Assembly: GCA_017438305.1 (NCBI GenBank)
Contig: JAFRVX010000052.1
Location: forward strand, 1-40,874
DNA from: Lachnospiraceae bacterium
GTDB taxonomy: Bacteria > Bacillota > Clostridia > Lachnospirales > Lachnospiraceae
Reading direction: 5' to 3'
Length of the DNA: 40,874 bases
This document shows positions 1-8,018 of this stretch, in pieces (the stretch's first letter is position 1; each line of letters opens with the position of its first letter). Below the pieces are notes generated by a model. The model had not been told where the DNA came from and did no database searches. It worked only from the letters and a program-made list of their open reading frames with translations. Position numbers and translations under genes: made by a program.

Positions 1-542
1 GGGGCATCGATCAGGATCTTATCAAACCAGCCGGTATACGCGGGCAGCATTTTCTTCAGGTCCTCCGTCAGGACGACAGCGTTCCGGACGCCGAAAAGCT
101 CCAGATTTTTCAGAAGCGCACGGGCCCGTGAATTGCTGATATCGTTGGAGAAAAGAAGGCCTTTTCCCTGAAGTTTTGCCGCGAGTTCCGTGGATTTTCC
201 TCCGGGAGCGGCACAGGTGTCCAGGACCCGGTCTCCGGGCTGTACCGGCAGAATGGACGCCGGTATCATGGCCGAAGGCTCCTGTAGATAATAGAGGCCG
301 GCATAATAATACGGATGCTTCGCCGGCCGGTCGCTCTCCCGATAGTAAAAGCCGTTGTCCGTCCAGGGGATGGGTTCCAGCTCAAAGGGAGAGATCTTCA
401 GAAATTCTTCCGGAGATATTTTCAGGGTATTGACCCGAAGTCCGTAGACCCTGGGTTCCGAAAAGGAATCCAGATAGGCATCATATTCATCTCCGATAAG
501 GTTCTTCATCTGCATGAGAAAGGCTTCAGGCAGCTTTGGCAT
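1..542 (-). CDS. RsmF/RsmB-like rRNA cytosine-C5 methyltransferase (partial)
   Basis: The N-terminal 180 codons of a NOL1/NOP2/Sun-family RNA m5C methyltransferase; the gene runs off the left window edge, so the C-terminus is missing. The translation shows LYYLQEPSAM, then the SAM-binding loop DTCAAPGGKS, and ends at FDKILIDAP, just before the catalytic PC motif would be expected. It should transfer methyl groups from SAM to cytosines in 16S rRNA. The chosen ATG (542-540) follows GGGGGA with a 5-base gap. In-frame ATGs at 548 and further upstream are also possible. The gene is last in the rsmD-coaD-coiled-coil group, with a GC hairpin between it and the upstream gene. The family call is firm; the exact target nucleotide is inferred. 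Confidence 0.88.
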   Translation of the reverse strand, partial: MPKLPEAFLMQMKNLIGDEYDAYLDSFSEPRVYGLRVNTLKISPEEFLKISPFELEPIPWTDNGFYYRESDRPAKHPYYYAGLYYLQEPSAMIPASILPVQPGDRVLDTCAAPGGKSTELAAKLQGKGLLFSNDISNSRARALLKNLELFGVRNAVVLTEDLKKMLPAYTGWFDKILIDA

Positions 543-573
543 GATCATCCCCCGGTTCATCTGCATAACAACA

Positions 574-595
574 CCCGGGCAGTCTGCTGCCCGGG
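574..595 (-). terminator. GC-rich hairpin between coiled-coil gene and rsmF-like gene
   Basis: A perfect 9-bp stem (CCCGGGCAG / CTGCCCGGG) with a 4-base loop. On the minus strand it is followed by TGTTGTTATG, a weak U tract. It may be a leaky terminator or processing site at the end of the coaD operon, or may reduce expression of the methyltransferase downstream. Confidence 0.45.
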
Positions 596-642
596 CAGTT
601 CATTCTTAACGTAAACACTGACGGAAGCCTGAAAGTCCGGCC

Positions 643-1281
643 TCAGTCATCTTCAAAATCGACATTATAGTCTTCGTCATCGTCTCCGTCTGTCTCAAAG
701 AAAGACTGACCGTTCTTATCGTCTTCAGCCTCTTCCTGCCCGTTGGCTTCATTCAGTTCCTTCTGATTGGCCGTCACGATGTTGCGGTGGTCGCTGAGGG
801 TATTCAGAAGATCCGTGAAATTCCGGCTGATGTCTTCGATGCTGCCGTTCAGGATGGACTGAAGCGTGCTCAGCATATCGTTGGCATAGGCCATGGCGCC
901 TTCCCGGATGATCTTCGCATCGGCATTGGCGCTTTCCACGATGGCTTCCGCCTGGCTGTTGGCTTCTTTCAGAATGTCGTCAGCCCGGCTGTAGGCCATT
1001 TTGGTGATGCTGTTCTCCGATACCAGGTGTTCCGCATAGGCCTGGGACTTCTCCTCGATCTCCTTTGCCTGCTTGTTCGCATCATTGAGGATCTTATCAC
1101 GGTTATTCAGCATTCTCTGGTATTTTTTCACTTCTTCGGGCGTATACTCGCGAAGCTCATCTAAAAACTGCTCGATCTGGGGCCTGTCAACAATGATCTT
1201 CGTGTTGGAAAACGCCTGCATTTTACAGCCGTCAATATACTCCTCGATATCTGCGATAACCTGCTCGATCTTGTTTGCCAT
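643..1281 (-). CDS. DivIVA-like / F0-B-like coiled-coil protein
   Basis: A 212-residue soluble protein, predicted almost entirely helical and coiled coil. Residues about 35-150 are rich in A, E, K and Q with heptad-like spacing (PEEVKKYQRMLNNRDKIL, ANKQAKEIEEKSQAYAEHL, DDILKEANSQAEAIVESAN). The last 35 residues are a strongly acidic tail ending DEDYNVDFEDD. There is no signal peptide or membrane helix. Proteins of this type sit beside coaD in Clostridia and are labelled DivIVA-like or ATPase; no catalytic motif is visible here. The start lies 2 bases after the coaD stop, so it is surely in the same transcript. A role in scaffolding or cell-pole organisation is only an analogy to DivIVA. Confidence 0.75.
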   Translation of the reverse strand: MANKIEQVIADIEEYIDGCKMQAFSNTKIIVDRPQIEQFLDELREYTPEEVKKYQRMLNNRDKILNDANKQAKEIEEKSQAYAEHLVSENSITKMAYSRADDILKEANSQAEAIVESANADAKIIREGAMAYANDMLSTLQSILNGSIEDISRNFTDLLNTLSDHRNIVTANQKELNEANGQEEAEDDKNGQSFFETDGDDDEDYNVDFEDD

Positions 1282-1283
1282 GA

Positions 1284-1772
1284 TTATTCTCCTCTCTGAC
1301 TCATTTTATCTTTGATCTGCTTTTCAACGAATTCGGGAACGAATTCGGAAATATTTCCATTATACATGGCCACCTCTTTCACGACAGAGGATGAAAGATA
1401 GGCATACTGCAGGGAGGTGGTCAGGAAAATGGTATCCACATCCGGACAGAGCTTGCGGTTTGTCTGGGAAAGCATCAGCTCATATTCAAAGTCCGTTACC
1501 GCCCTTAATCCCCTGACAATGACGTTTGCCCCGCAGAGTCTGGCAAAATCCACCGTCAGTCCCGAAAAGGAACGGATCTCCACGTTTTCAATGCCCGAGA
1601 CCGCCTGCTTCAGAAGCTCCACCCGTTCTTCAACGGTAAACAGGGGATTTTTGGAAGGATTATTCAATACGCCGACGATCAGCCTGTCGGTGATCAGGCT
1701 GGCCCGGCGGATAACGTCCAGGTGTCCGTAGGTAACAGGGTCAAACGAACCGGGATAAATCGCAATACTCAT
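1284..1772 (-). CDS. coaD: Pantetheine-phosphate adenylyltransferase
   Basis: A 162-residue enzyme that adenylates 4'-phosphopantetheine with ATP to give dephospho-CoA, the penultimate step of CoA synthesis. The nucleotidyltransferase signature [11 protein letters not shown] is at residues 7-17, [12 protein letters not shown] at about 88-99, and [10 protein letters not shown] near 126-135, matching the conserved (I/L)SSTxVRE region. Length is normal for the family. The ATG at 1772 is preferred over an earlier in-frame codon because it begins the canonical [10 protein letters not shown], has AGAGG four bases upstream, and overlaps the rsmD stop as ATGA, implying translational coupling. The next CoA step, coaE, is also in this window, 11 kb away. 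Confidence 0.97.
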   Translation of the reverse strand: MSIAIYPGSFDPVTYGHLDVIRRASLITDRLIVGVLNNPSKNPLFTVEERVELLKQAVSGIENVEIRSFSGLTVDFARLCGANVIVRGLRAVTDFEYELMLSQTNRKLCPDVDTIFLTTSLQYAYLSSSVVKEVAMYNGNISEFVPEFVEKQIKDKMSQRGE

Positions 1773-2332
1773 ACAACCTCTTTTTTCAGCCACACATGTT
1801 TGTTGGTCTTATATAGTTTATTCTTTATCAGGGAAAAACCCAGGGTTTCCGCAAAGGAAAAATCCGTTCTGATATCCGCTTCTGCGATAATCAGGGTATC
1901 CTCCTTCACGAGGACAGATCCTGAGAGTCTTTTCAGCACCGGCTCCTCAAACCGCTCATGATAGGGAGGGTCCATGAAAATGATATCCGCGCCCTGCCCA
2001 AGCCGCTGTTCCAGCTGCCCTATGGCGCTGAAAATATCGGTCTGGAGGATCGTGCTTTCCTCCGTAAAACGGGTAAATACCAGATTTTCCTTAAGGACCG
2101 CAGCGGTCTTTCTGTCCTTTTCCACGAAGAAACAGCGGGAAGCGCCTCTGGAGAGGGCTTCGATCCCTATGCCTCCCGTACCGGAAAAAAGATCCGCAAA
2201 GATACAGCCTCCCAGATAAGGGGAAAGCATGTTGAAAAGGGTTTCCTTGATCCTGTCCTGGGTCGGCCGGGAAGAAAGTCCCGGAACGGATTTCAGCGGA
2301 AGGCTCCGCCTGGATCCTGCGATCACTCTCAT
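1769..2332 (-). CDS. rsmD: 16S rRNA (guanine966-N2)-methyltransferase
   Basis: A 187-residue SAM-dependent methyltransferase expected to act on G966 of 16S rRNA. It begins [10 protein letters not shown] and carries [13 protein letters not shown], the SAM-binding loop [10 protein letters not shown] at residues 47-56, and the catalytic DPPY at 121-124 in the context IIFMDPPY. Length is normal. The rsmD-coaD order is widely conserved in Bacillota, and here the two overlap by 4 bases. It is the first gene after a 125-base intergenic region that holds a candidate promoter. Confidence 0.96.
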   Translation of the reverse strand: MRVIAGSRRSLPLKSVPGLSSRPTQDRIKETLFNMLSPYLGGCIFADLFSGTGGIGIEALSRGASRCFFVEKDRKTAAVLKENLVFTRFTEESTILQTDIFSAIGQLEQRLGQGADIIFMDPPYHERFEEPVLKRLSGSVLVKEDTLIIAEADIRTDFSFAETLGFSLIKNKLYKTNKHVWLKKEVV

Positions 2333-2383
2333 ACTTAAGTCCCCGATTCAGAATATTTTATTAATCATAACACAGCATCCGGT

Positions 2384-2412
2384 ATTATACAAGCCGGGAT
2401 TTTTGTTTTTCA
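2384..2412 (-). promoter_or_regulatory. Candidate rsmD-coaD promoter
   Basis: The minus strand has a perfect -10 TATAAT (2389-2384) 17 bases after a weak -35 TGAAAA (2412-2407). Transcription would start near 2376 and give a leader of about 45 bases before rsmD. The -10 is convincing; the -35 is poor. Confidence 0.45.
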
Positions 2413-2457
2413 TACTAAATGTAGGCGTCAGCCGCAGATGCTTCACAGTCATCATCC

Positions 2458-3285
2458 TCAGATGTTTCTTTCACGCATCGAATAGAATTCGATCATAAAT
2501 GCGAGGCCGGCGTAAAACAGGCTGCAGACCGCTGCCGGAAGATATGTCCCCGGCGTGCCGAAATCGATCACCGAAAGGTTTCCGACGGGCGTAAACAGCC
2601 GGATGGAGAAGCCTCCGGAGAACATGGCTTCGATCATGGTATAGAGGAGCCCGGAAAGGATCAGCAGATAGACGAAAAACAGGACCACCGCCATCCGTTT
2701 GTTACGGAACAGGTCGATCAGGATCATCAAGAACATGCCGATGACCGTATAAAGAGCCGTCAGCACCAGAAGATATAAGATCAGGCGACCGGCATTTCCA
2801 AAGGGTATCGACCGGAAAAACCCGAAGGAGACCAGGGTTATGGCCCCGGCAGGGATCAGTGTCAGAACGACTGCGTAAGCAAAGACGATAATGACATGGA
2901 CGATATAAAACTGCTGTCTGGTATAGCGGAAAGCCAGGTTCTTCCTGTAGCCCGTCTCCGCTTCCGAGCGGTAGAAACAGGCGATGAAAAAGCCCAGGAA
3001 AAAGACCAGGTCGCCTCTGAAATTGGCGGCTATAAACTGGCAGACCGTATCGGCGTGCATCATGGCGATCTCCCTGATCTGTTCGGCGATCTGGGGACCG
3101 TAGGCGTCCAGATAGCCGGATTCCAGTATATTGGCGAAGAATCGCGTTACCCAGGGAGCATTGCCGAGGATCATTCCCCAGGAAAGGGAACTGACCGTCA
3201 TAAATACCGCTGCCGCTGTCAGAACGATAAAGGTGCTCTTCTGCCGGAAGAGGCGGTAGATTTCGGATCTCAGGAGCAGTTTCAC
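2458..3285 (-). CDS. ABC-2 type transporter permease
   Basis: A 275-residue integral membrane protein with about six hydrophobic segments: residues 18-38, a stretch near 93-105, then four more between about 125 and 265. A short cytoplasmic N-terminus reads MKLLLRSEIYRLFRQKSTF, as in ABC-2/BcrB-like permeases. It starts with GTG at 3285, overlapping the stop of the preceding ABC ATPase as GTGA, with GGAGG 6-7 bases upstream. The partner ATPase is degenerate, so the power source of this permease is uncertain. Substrate unknown; BcrAB/EcsAB-like exporters of peptides or lipids are the nearest analogues. It is the last gene of the glgA transcript. Confidence 0.85.
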   Translation of the reverse strand: MKLLLRSEIYRLFRQKSTFIVLTAAAVFMTVSSLSWGMILGNAPWVTRFFANILESGYLDAYGPQIAEQIREIAMMHADTVCQFIAANFRGDLVFFLGFFIACFYRSEAETGYRKNLAFRYTRQQFYIVHVIIVFAYAVVLTLIPAGAITLVSFGFFRSIPFGNAGRLILYLLVLTALYTVIGMFLMILIDLFRNKRMAVVLFFVYLLILSGLLYTMIEAMFSGGFSIRLFTPVGNLSVIDFGTPGTYLPAAVCSLFYAGLAFMIEFYSMRERNI

Positions 3286-4163
3286 GGGAGGCCTCCTTTC
3301 CGGGAAGCAAAATAGCTTTCCAACGGATCATAAGCCGGTCTCACCGCATAAACGGCAGCACCAGCTTCACGCAGTTTATCGGCCAGAGCGTCTGCTTCAT
3401 CCATCCTCTCCATGAGAAGAACCGTATTCGGCTCCTGAGTGCGGTAGCTGAATATGCCTTCCGCTTCCAGGACCTCCCGGGCCTTATCCAAAGGATCCAC
3501 GGAAAGGACCACGTGGGTTCTGAGCCGGCGCATGAGCTCCTCCCGGCCGATCTCCTCTCTCAGCGTCCCGCTTTCAAAAATTCCGAAAATGTCGGCATGC
3601 TGGAGCAGATTCTCTTCCGGATACCCGGAGATCAGAAGGGTCCTGCCCTCTTCCTTAAGCCTCCGGATCATAATGCCGAAATCCGAAGCCGCCAGCGGAT
3701 CAGCGCCCGTGAAAAGTTCCTGAAAGATGATAAGCCCGGGATCCCCCACCAGCGCCAGGGCGACGCCAAGGCGCTTTCTCATAAGATTGGAGAAGGAGCG
3801 GACCCGTACGTGCTCCCACTGGGAAAGCCCCGTAAAATGCAGCAGTTCCTTCATATCCTGGTTTTCAGCCTCTTTCAGAGCCGTTTTCTTGATGTTCAGG
3901 TTCTGGAGGGCTGTCAGATTAGGATACAGCGCAGGTTCTGCAGTCATAACGCCGATGTTTTTCAGATCATCCGCCGTCCGGATCGTCCCCCGGGACGGCC
4001 TCACCGCCCCGGAGAGCATGTCCAGCAGCACTTCCCTTCCGGGCCTGTCATTTCCTGTCAGTGCATAAACGGCTCCCGAAGGGATATGCACGGAAACTCC
4101 GTTTACGATATTTTCCTTTTTCTCGGTCCTGCCAAGATCATCCGACGATAAAATAAAACTCAT
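3282..4163 (-). CDS. ABC transporter ATP-binding protein with degenerate catalytic motifs
   Basis: A 293-residue protein with the clear layout of a BcrA/CcmA-type ABC ATPase, but nearly every catalytic element is altered. Walker A at residues 37-44 is GNDRPGRE instead of GxxGxGK(S/T), losing the lysine and the Ser/Thr. The signature at 123-130 is SFSNLMRK instead of LSxGxxQ. Walker B at 144-150 is LIIFQEL, with Gln in place of the Asp. The H-loop at 179-181 is SGY, with Tyr replacing His. The ALYPNLTALQNL stretch at 78-89 and the D-loop TGADP survive. The reading frame is intact and coupled to the permease by a 4-base overlap, so it looks maintained. Either it binds nucleotide without hydrolysis or it acts as a structural subunit. 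Confidence 0.85.
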   Translation of the reverse strand: MSFILSSDDLGRTEKKENIVNGVSVHIPSGAVYALTGNDRPGREVLLDMLSGAVRPSRGTIRTADDLKNIGVMTAEPALYPNLTALQNLNIKKTALKEAENQDMKELLHFTGLSQWEHVRVRSFSNLMRKRLGVALALVGDPGLIIFQELFTGADPLAASDFGIMIRRLKEEGRTLLISGYPEENLLQHADIFGIFESGTLREEIGREELMRRLRTHVVLSVDPLDKAREVLEAEGIFSYRTQEPNTVLLMERMDEADALADKLREAGAAVYAVRPAYDPLESYFASRKGGLP

Positions 4164-4171
4164 GGTAGTTC

Positions 4172-4381
4172 TTACGGCTCTTCCGTTTCTTCCTCTTTCT
4201 CTTTAAGCTGTTTTTTCATGACCTGGATCAAGGTGGTGCTCAGGATCACCAGGACGACCAGGATCGCGCCTCCTATGTAAAACAGGGACAGATTTCCCAT
4301 AAACAGGGAGACGATCATGAATACCGCATTAAGCACCAGAAGAACGATCAGGATCCTGGCCAGCAGAACGGGATTTTTCAT
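4172..4381 (-). CDS. Small two-helix membrane protein
   Basis: A 69-residue protein of unknown function with two hydrophobic segments (about residues 5-27, LLARILIVLLVLNAVFMIV, and 33-53, FYIGGAILVVLVILSTTL). A charged cytoplasmic tail follows (KKQLKEKEEETEEP). The ATG overlaps the glgA stop as ATGA, so it is translationally coupled to glgA, and the ABC ATPase gene starts 8 bases after its stop. Its charge layout suggests a short hairpin in the membrane. I do not recognise a family. Confidence 0.75.
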   Translation of the reverse strand: MKNPVLLARILIVLLVLNAVFMIVSLFMGNLSLFYIGGAILVVLVILSTTLIQVMKKQLKEKEEETEEP

Positions 4382-5868
4382 GCCTTGCGTCCTTCTTTTT
4401 TATATCTCTTCTCGGTGTTTCTCTTCTCCTCGATCAGCTCATCGTAAAGCTTTCCGTACTTTTTGGCAGAGGCTTTCCAGGAGAAGTCCTGGTTCATGGC
4501 CCGTACGATCATCTCGTTCCAGGCATCCCTGTGCTCATAGTAAACGGACTTTGCGTAATTAATGCAGGAGAGCATTTCGTGAGCGTTAATGTTGGCAAAG
4601 GAGAAACCCGTTCCTTCATTGGTATATTCGTTATAGGGCTGCACCGTATCTTTTAAGCCGCCCGTTTCCCGGACGATGGGCAGCGTGCCGTAGCGCAGGG
4701 CCATCAGCTGGGAAAGGCCGCAGGGCTCGAATAAGGACGGCATCAGATAAGCGTCACAGGCCGCATAGATCCGGTGGGACAGGCTTTCCGAATAGAAGAA
4801 ATTGGCGCTGACCCTGTCTGGATACCGTTCGGCATAGGTTCTGAACAGCGCTTCGTATTTCGGATCGCCGGTGCCCAGGATAACGAACTGCACGTCCTCT
4901 CTGCAGATATCGTCCATCACATATTCGATCAGATCCAGGCCCTTCTGATCGGTCAGACGGGAACAGATGCCGATCATGAAAGCATTGGGGTCTTCCTTCA
5001 GCCCCAGCTCTTTCTGCAGGGCCTTCTTGTTTTCTGCCTTGCCGGCAAGGGCCGTACGGACGTCATAATGATAAGCGATATCCGCATCTGTCTTGGGATT
5101 GTAGAAAGCGGTATCGATACCGTTGACGATGCCGGAAAGCACGTTTGCCCGGGCTCTTAAGACACCGTCCAGTTTTTCGCCGTAGAAGGGGGTCTTGATC
5201 TCTTCTGCATAGGTCTCGGAAACGGTCACGATACGGTCCGCGTAGAGCAGACCGCCCTTAAGCATATTGCCGTCACCGTAGGCTTCCATCTTGTCCGGCG
5301 TGAAATAGTACTCGGAAAGGTTGGTCAGCCTGGGCATGTCCTTCAGGCTCCAGATGCCCTGGAATTTCAGGTTATGGATGGCAAAGATGGTCTTGATCTG
5401 ATGATAGAAAACGTCTCCCTGGAAGGAATCGTTAAGGTACACCGGGATCAGGGCTGTCTGCCAGTCGTTGCAGTGGATGACGTCCGGTTTCCAGTCAAGG
5501 TGCGGCAGCACGGAAAGCACCTGGCGGCTGAAGAAAGAGAATTTCTCGATATCGCCTTCGATATAGCCGTAGGGCTTGTCGCCGGAGAAGAAATCATTGC
5601 AGTCGATGAAATAATAGGTCACGCCGTCCATCACCAGCTTCAGAAGGCCCACGTAACGGTCCTGGAAATTCCAGCCGGTGTAAAAATGGGTGACGTATTC
5701 CATCTGATCCCTGTACTTCTGGGGGATCGCGCCGTAATTCGGCATGATGACGCGGACGTCGTATTTCCGTTTGTCAAAGTATTTGGGCATGGCGCCGGCA
5801 ACGTCGGCCAGGCCGCCGGTTTTAATAAAGGGAACACATTCAGAAGCAGCTAACAGGATATTTTTCAT
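4378..5868 (-). CDS. glgA: Glycogen synthase (ADP-glucose type)
   Basis: A 496-residue GT5-family glycosyltransferase that extends alpha-1,4-glucan from ADP-glucose. The glucose-donor motif KTGGLADV is at residues 16-23. The C-terminal Rossmann half holds GICSRLTDQKGLDLI and, near 380-405, FEPCGLSQLMALRYGTLP followed by RETGGLKDTV, which contain the conserved Glu and the second KTGG-like loop. The ATG at 5868 has GGAGG 8 bases upstream. Other glycogen genes (glgB, glgC, glgP) are not in the window, so it is detached from a classical glg operon. Instead it leads a transcript with a small membrane protein and an ABC pair, after an unusual 277-base leader region. Confidence 0.96.
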   Translation of the reverse strand: MKNILLAASECVPFIKTGGLADVAGAMPKYFDKRKYDVRVIMPNYGAIPQKYRDQMEYVTHFYTGWNFQDRYVGLLKLVMDGVTYYFIDCNDFFSGDKPYGYIEGDIEKFSFFSRQVLSVLPHLDWKPDVIHCNDWQTALIPVYLNDSFQGDVFYHQIKTIFAIHNLKFQGIWSLKDMPRLTNLSEYYFTPDKMEAYGDGNMLKGGLLYADRIVTVSETYAEEIKTPFYGEKLDGVLRARANVLSGIVNGIDTAFYNPKTDADIAYHYDVRTALAGKAENKKALQKELGLKEDPNAFMIGICSRLTDQKGLDLIEYVMDDICREDVQFVILGTGDPKYEALFRTYAERYPDRVSANFFYSESLSHRIYAACDAYLMPSLFEPCGLSQLMALRYGTLPIVRETGGLKDTVQPYNEYTNEGTGFSFANINAHEMLSCINYAKSVYYEHRDAWNEMIVRAMNQDFSWKASAKKYGKLYDELIEEKRNTEKRYKKEGRKA

Positions 5869-6145
5869 TTATCCGTCCTCCGTTTTCTTATTGTTGCTTT
5901 GCCGCCGTCCCGTCACGGCCGGACAGTCGGTGCCGGGACGATGGCTTATATGTCTTAACGCTGTTTTTGCGGTCTTATCACAGAGATGTCTCATCATTTT
6001 TAGTTCAGCGTTGACTTACCGTTTATGGTTTTCTCTTGTTTTTTCTTGTTGCTTTCTGCTTGCTTGTTGCTTGCTTATTGCTTTTTTTGGTTTCTTATAA
6101 AGAACGGTCCGTTTATCAGTTTCTGTTGAAAAGACGATCCGTTTT
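5869..6145. other. glgA upstream region with low-complexity stretch
   Basis: 277 bases without a convincing gene. On the minus (glgA-sense) strand, 6102-6035 reads as an A/C/G-rich stretch built from AAGCAA/CAAGCA units, almost free of T. Nearer glgA, a 7-bp inverted repeat (CGTCCCG 5906-5912 / CGGGACG 5934-5940) encloses a 21-base loop and could fold in the leader. Short TATAAG boxes exist, but none has a convincing -35, so I do not call the promoter. The opposite-strand frames here are hydrophobic only because of the T-rich composition. Confidence 0.5.
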
Positions 6146-7912
6146 TTATTTATTATTCTCTCCGGCTTCTCCGGCAGCTTTTTCCGCCTTCTCCGCTTCT
6201 GCGATCTTCGCCAGTTCCTCTTCCTCCAGCAGGCGGAAATTTACCTTTCCCACCAGCGTTTTGGGCATTTCTTCCCGGAATTCGATGTCATAGGGCATCG
6301 CGTACTTGGCGATATACTGTCTGCAGTAGGCCAGCAGTTCCTGTCTCACGTCTTCCGATCCCATGATGCCGGGCTTCAGCATGACAAAGGCTTTGACCTT
6401 CTGCATACGGTAAGGATCAGGAACACCGATCACGCAGCTCATCTGCACCTTTTCATGAGCGTCCAGGACATTTTCGATCTGGCTGGGATAAATATTATAG
6501 CCGGAAGAAATGATCATGCGCTTGATGCGGCCACGGAAGTAGACGAAGCCGTCGTCGTCCATATAGCCCAGATCGCCGGTATAGACCCAGGTCCTGCCGT
6601 CCGAATGAACCCTCAGGGTCTTTGCAGTCTCTTCCGGATGATTGATATACTCCTTCATGACCGTGGGTCCGGAAAGCAGGATCTCGCCCTCTTCGCCGTA
6701 AGGCAGCACCTCATCCGTATCCGGCTTCACGATCTTGATATAGGTATCCGGGAAGGGAATGCCGATGGAGCCTTCCTTGAACATGGTTGGCGGCGTCAGA
6801 CAGCAGGCTGTGACGGTTTCCGTAGTGCCGTAGCCTTCTCTTACCTGGATGGTGGCCTTGTGGTCGTAGAGGAACTTGTCGAATTTCTTCTTCAGTTCCA
6901 CCGACAGAGAATCGCCGCCCGAGAAAACGCCCTTCAGAGAGGACAAGTCGGCATTCTTCATGTTGTCCAGCCGCAGCAGCGCTTCATACAGAGTCGGAAC
7001 GCCGGCAATAAAGTTGCAGCGGTACTTCGTGATCTGTTTGGCGTAGGATTTTGCGGTGAAGCGGGGGATCAGGATGCAGTGGCCGCCCTGGGACAGCATC
7101 GTATGGATGCAGACGCCCAGGCCGAAACCGTGGAACAGCGGCATGGCTGCCAGCATCTTATCGCCTGGACGGAACATGGGATTGGTGGCCACCACCTGTT
7201 TTCCCAGCGCGTTGAAATTCCCGTTGGTCAGCAGAATGCCCTTGGAGGTTCCCGTGGAACCGCCGGAATACAGAATGACCGCCGGATCCTCCGCCCTGCG
7301 GCTGACCCGGTAATTATAGAAACAGGATACGGAAAGCCTCATAAAGTCGCGCCAGCGGATAACGGGCGCATCCTTGGGGATCTTCTCGATCTTCCGTCCC
7401 TCGGTGACCATATAGCCGGCCTTGATGGGCTGAGAGAGTTCGTCCTTGACGGAAGCAATAACGATATTGACGACTTTGGTATTGCTTCTGATCTTCTCGA
7501 ATTTCCCGTAGAACTGATCCAGCGTCACCGCCGTTACGGATCCGGATTCATTCAGGTAGAATTCGATCTCCTTCTCCGCGGAAAGCGGGTGGATCATGTT
7601 GGCTATGCCGCCGATCATATTGATGGCATAGAACATGTAAATGGCCTGCGGGCAGTTGGGCATGGCTACGGTGACCTTGTCCCCTTCCCGGACACCGATG
7701 ACCTTCAGCGCTTTCGCGCACCGTTCGATCTCGGAAAACATTTTTCTGTAGGTCGTCTGACGGCCCATAAAGGTAAAGGCGATGTTGTTCGGATACGCTT
7801 TGGCGATCAGTTCGACGGCGTCCACCATGGAGCCGTCAAAATAGTCCAGTGTAAAAGGGATGTCGCCAAGGTGTTCTTTCCAGGGCGCCGGGACGGAAAC
7901 GGAAGTGCTCAT
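6146..7912 (-). CDS. AMP-forming acyl-CoA synthetase (FadD-like)
   Basis: A 588-residue ANL-superfamily enzyme that activates a carboxylic acid with ATP to an acyl-adenylate and then to acyl-CoA. Residues 215-225, YSGGSTGTSKG, are the P-loop signature. GYGTTET near 373, the YTGDLG Asp motif, GRIKRMIISSGYNIYP at the hinge, and the C-terminal PKTLVGKVNFR with the catalytic lysine are all present. A long-chain or medium-chain fatty acid is the likely substrate, but the chain length cannot be read from sequence. AAGGAG lies 11 bases before the ATG. The gene appears monocistronic, divergent from the plus-strand gene at 8019. Confidence 0.88.
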   Translation of the reverse strand: MSTSVSVPAPWKEHLGDIPFTLDYFDGSMVDAVELIAKAYPNNIAFTFMGRQTTYRKMFSEIERCAKALKVIGVREGDKVTVAMPNCPQAIYMFYAINMIGGIANMIHPLSAEKEIEFYLNESGSVTAVTLDQFYGKFEKIRSNTKVVNIVIASVKDELSQPIKAGYMVTEGRKIEKIPKDAPVIRWRDFMRLSVSCFYNYRVSRRAEDPAVILYSGGSTGTSKGILLTNGNFNALGKQVVATNPMFRPGDKMLAAMPLFHGFGLGVCIHTMLSQGGHCILIPRFTAKSYAKQITKYRCNFIAGVPTLYEALLRLDNMKNADLSSLKGVFSGGDSLSVELKKKFDKFLYDHKATIQVREGYGTTETVTACCLTPPTMFKEGSIGIPFPDTYIKIVKPDTDEVLPYGEEGEILLSGPTVMKEYINHPEETAKTLRVHSDGRTWVYTGDLGYMDDDGFVYFRGRIKRMIISSGYNIYPSQIENVLDAHEKVQMSCVIGVPDPYRMQKVKAFVMLKPGIMGSEDVRQELLAYCRQYIAKYAMPYDIEFREEMPKTLVGKVNFRLLEEEELAKIAEAEKAEKAAGEAGENNK

Positions 7913-7958
7913 AAAGGCATTTTCTCCTTAAACTATTGATTTTTATACAAATGGTCTC

Positions 7959-7987
7959 TTGAGCTTTTCTGAAACTTATGTTACGCT
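7959..7987 (+). promoter_or_regulatory. Candidate promoter for the DUF5721-like gene
   Basis: TTGAGC (7959-7964), a 17-base spacer, and TACGCT (7982-7987). Both boxes are imperfect but correctly spaced, and the predicted start lies about 25 bases before the gene. Confidence 0.4.
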
Positions 7988-8018
7988 TTCCCATGAGGAA
8001 AATGTAAGGAGATTCCCC

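Noticed and set aside
4172..4381. Small membrane protein as a SecE or toxin-type peptide
   Set aside because: Two helices and an acidic tail do not match SecE, and there is no antitoxin-like RNA or partner; left as unknown.
6036..6293. Plus-strand frame with a hydrophobic, signal-like start
   Set aside because: The hydrophobicity comes from a T-rich low-complexity stretch; there is no ATG with a ribosome site, and most of it overlaps the acyl-CoA synthetase gene in antisense.
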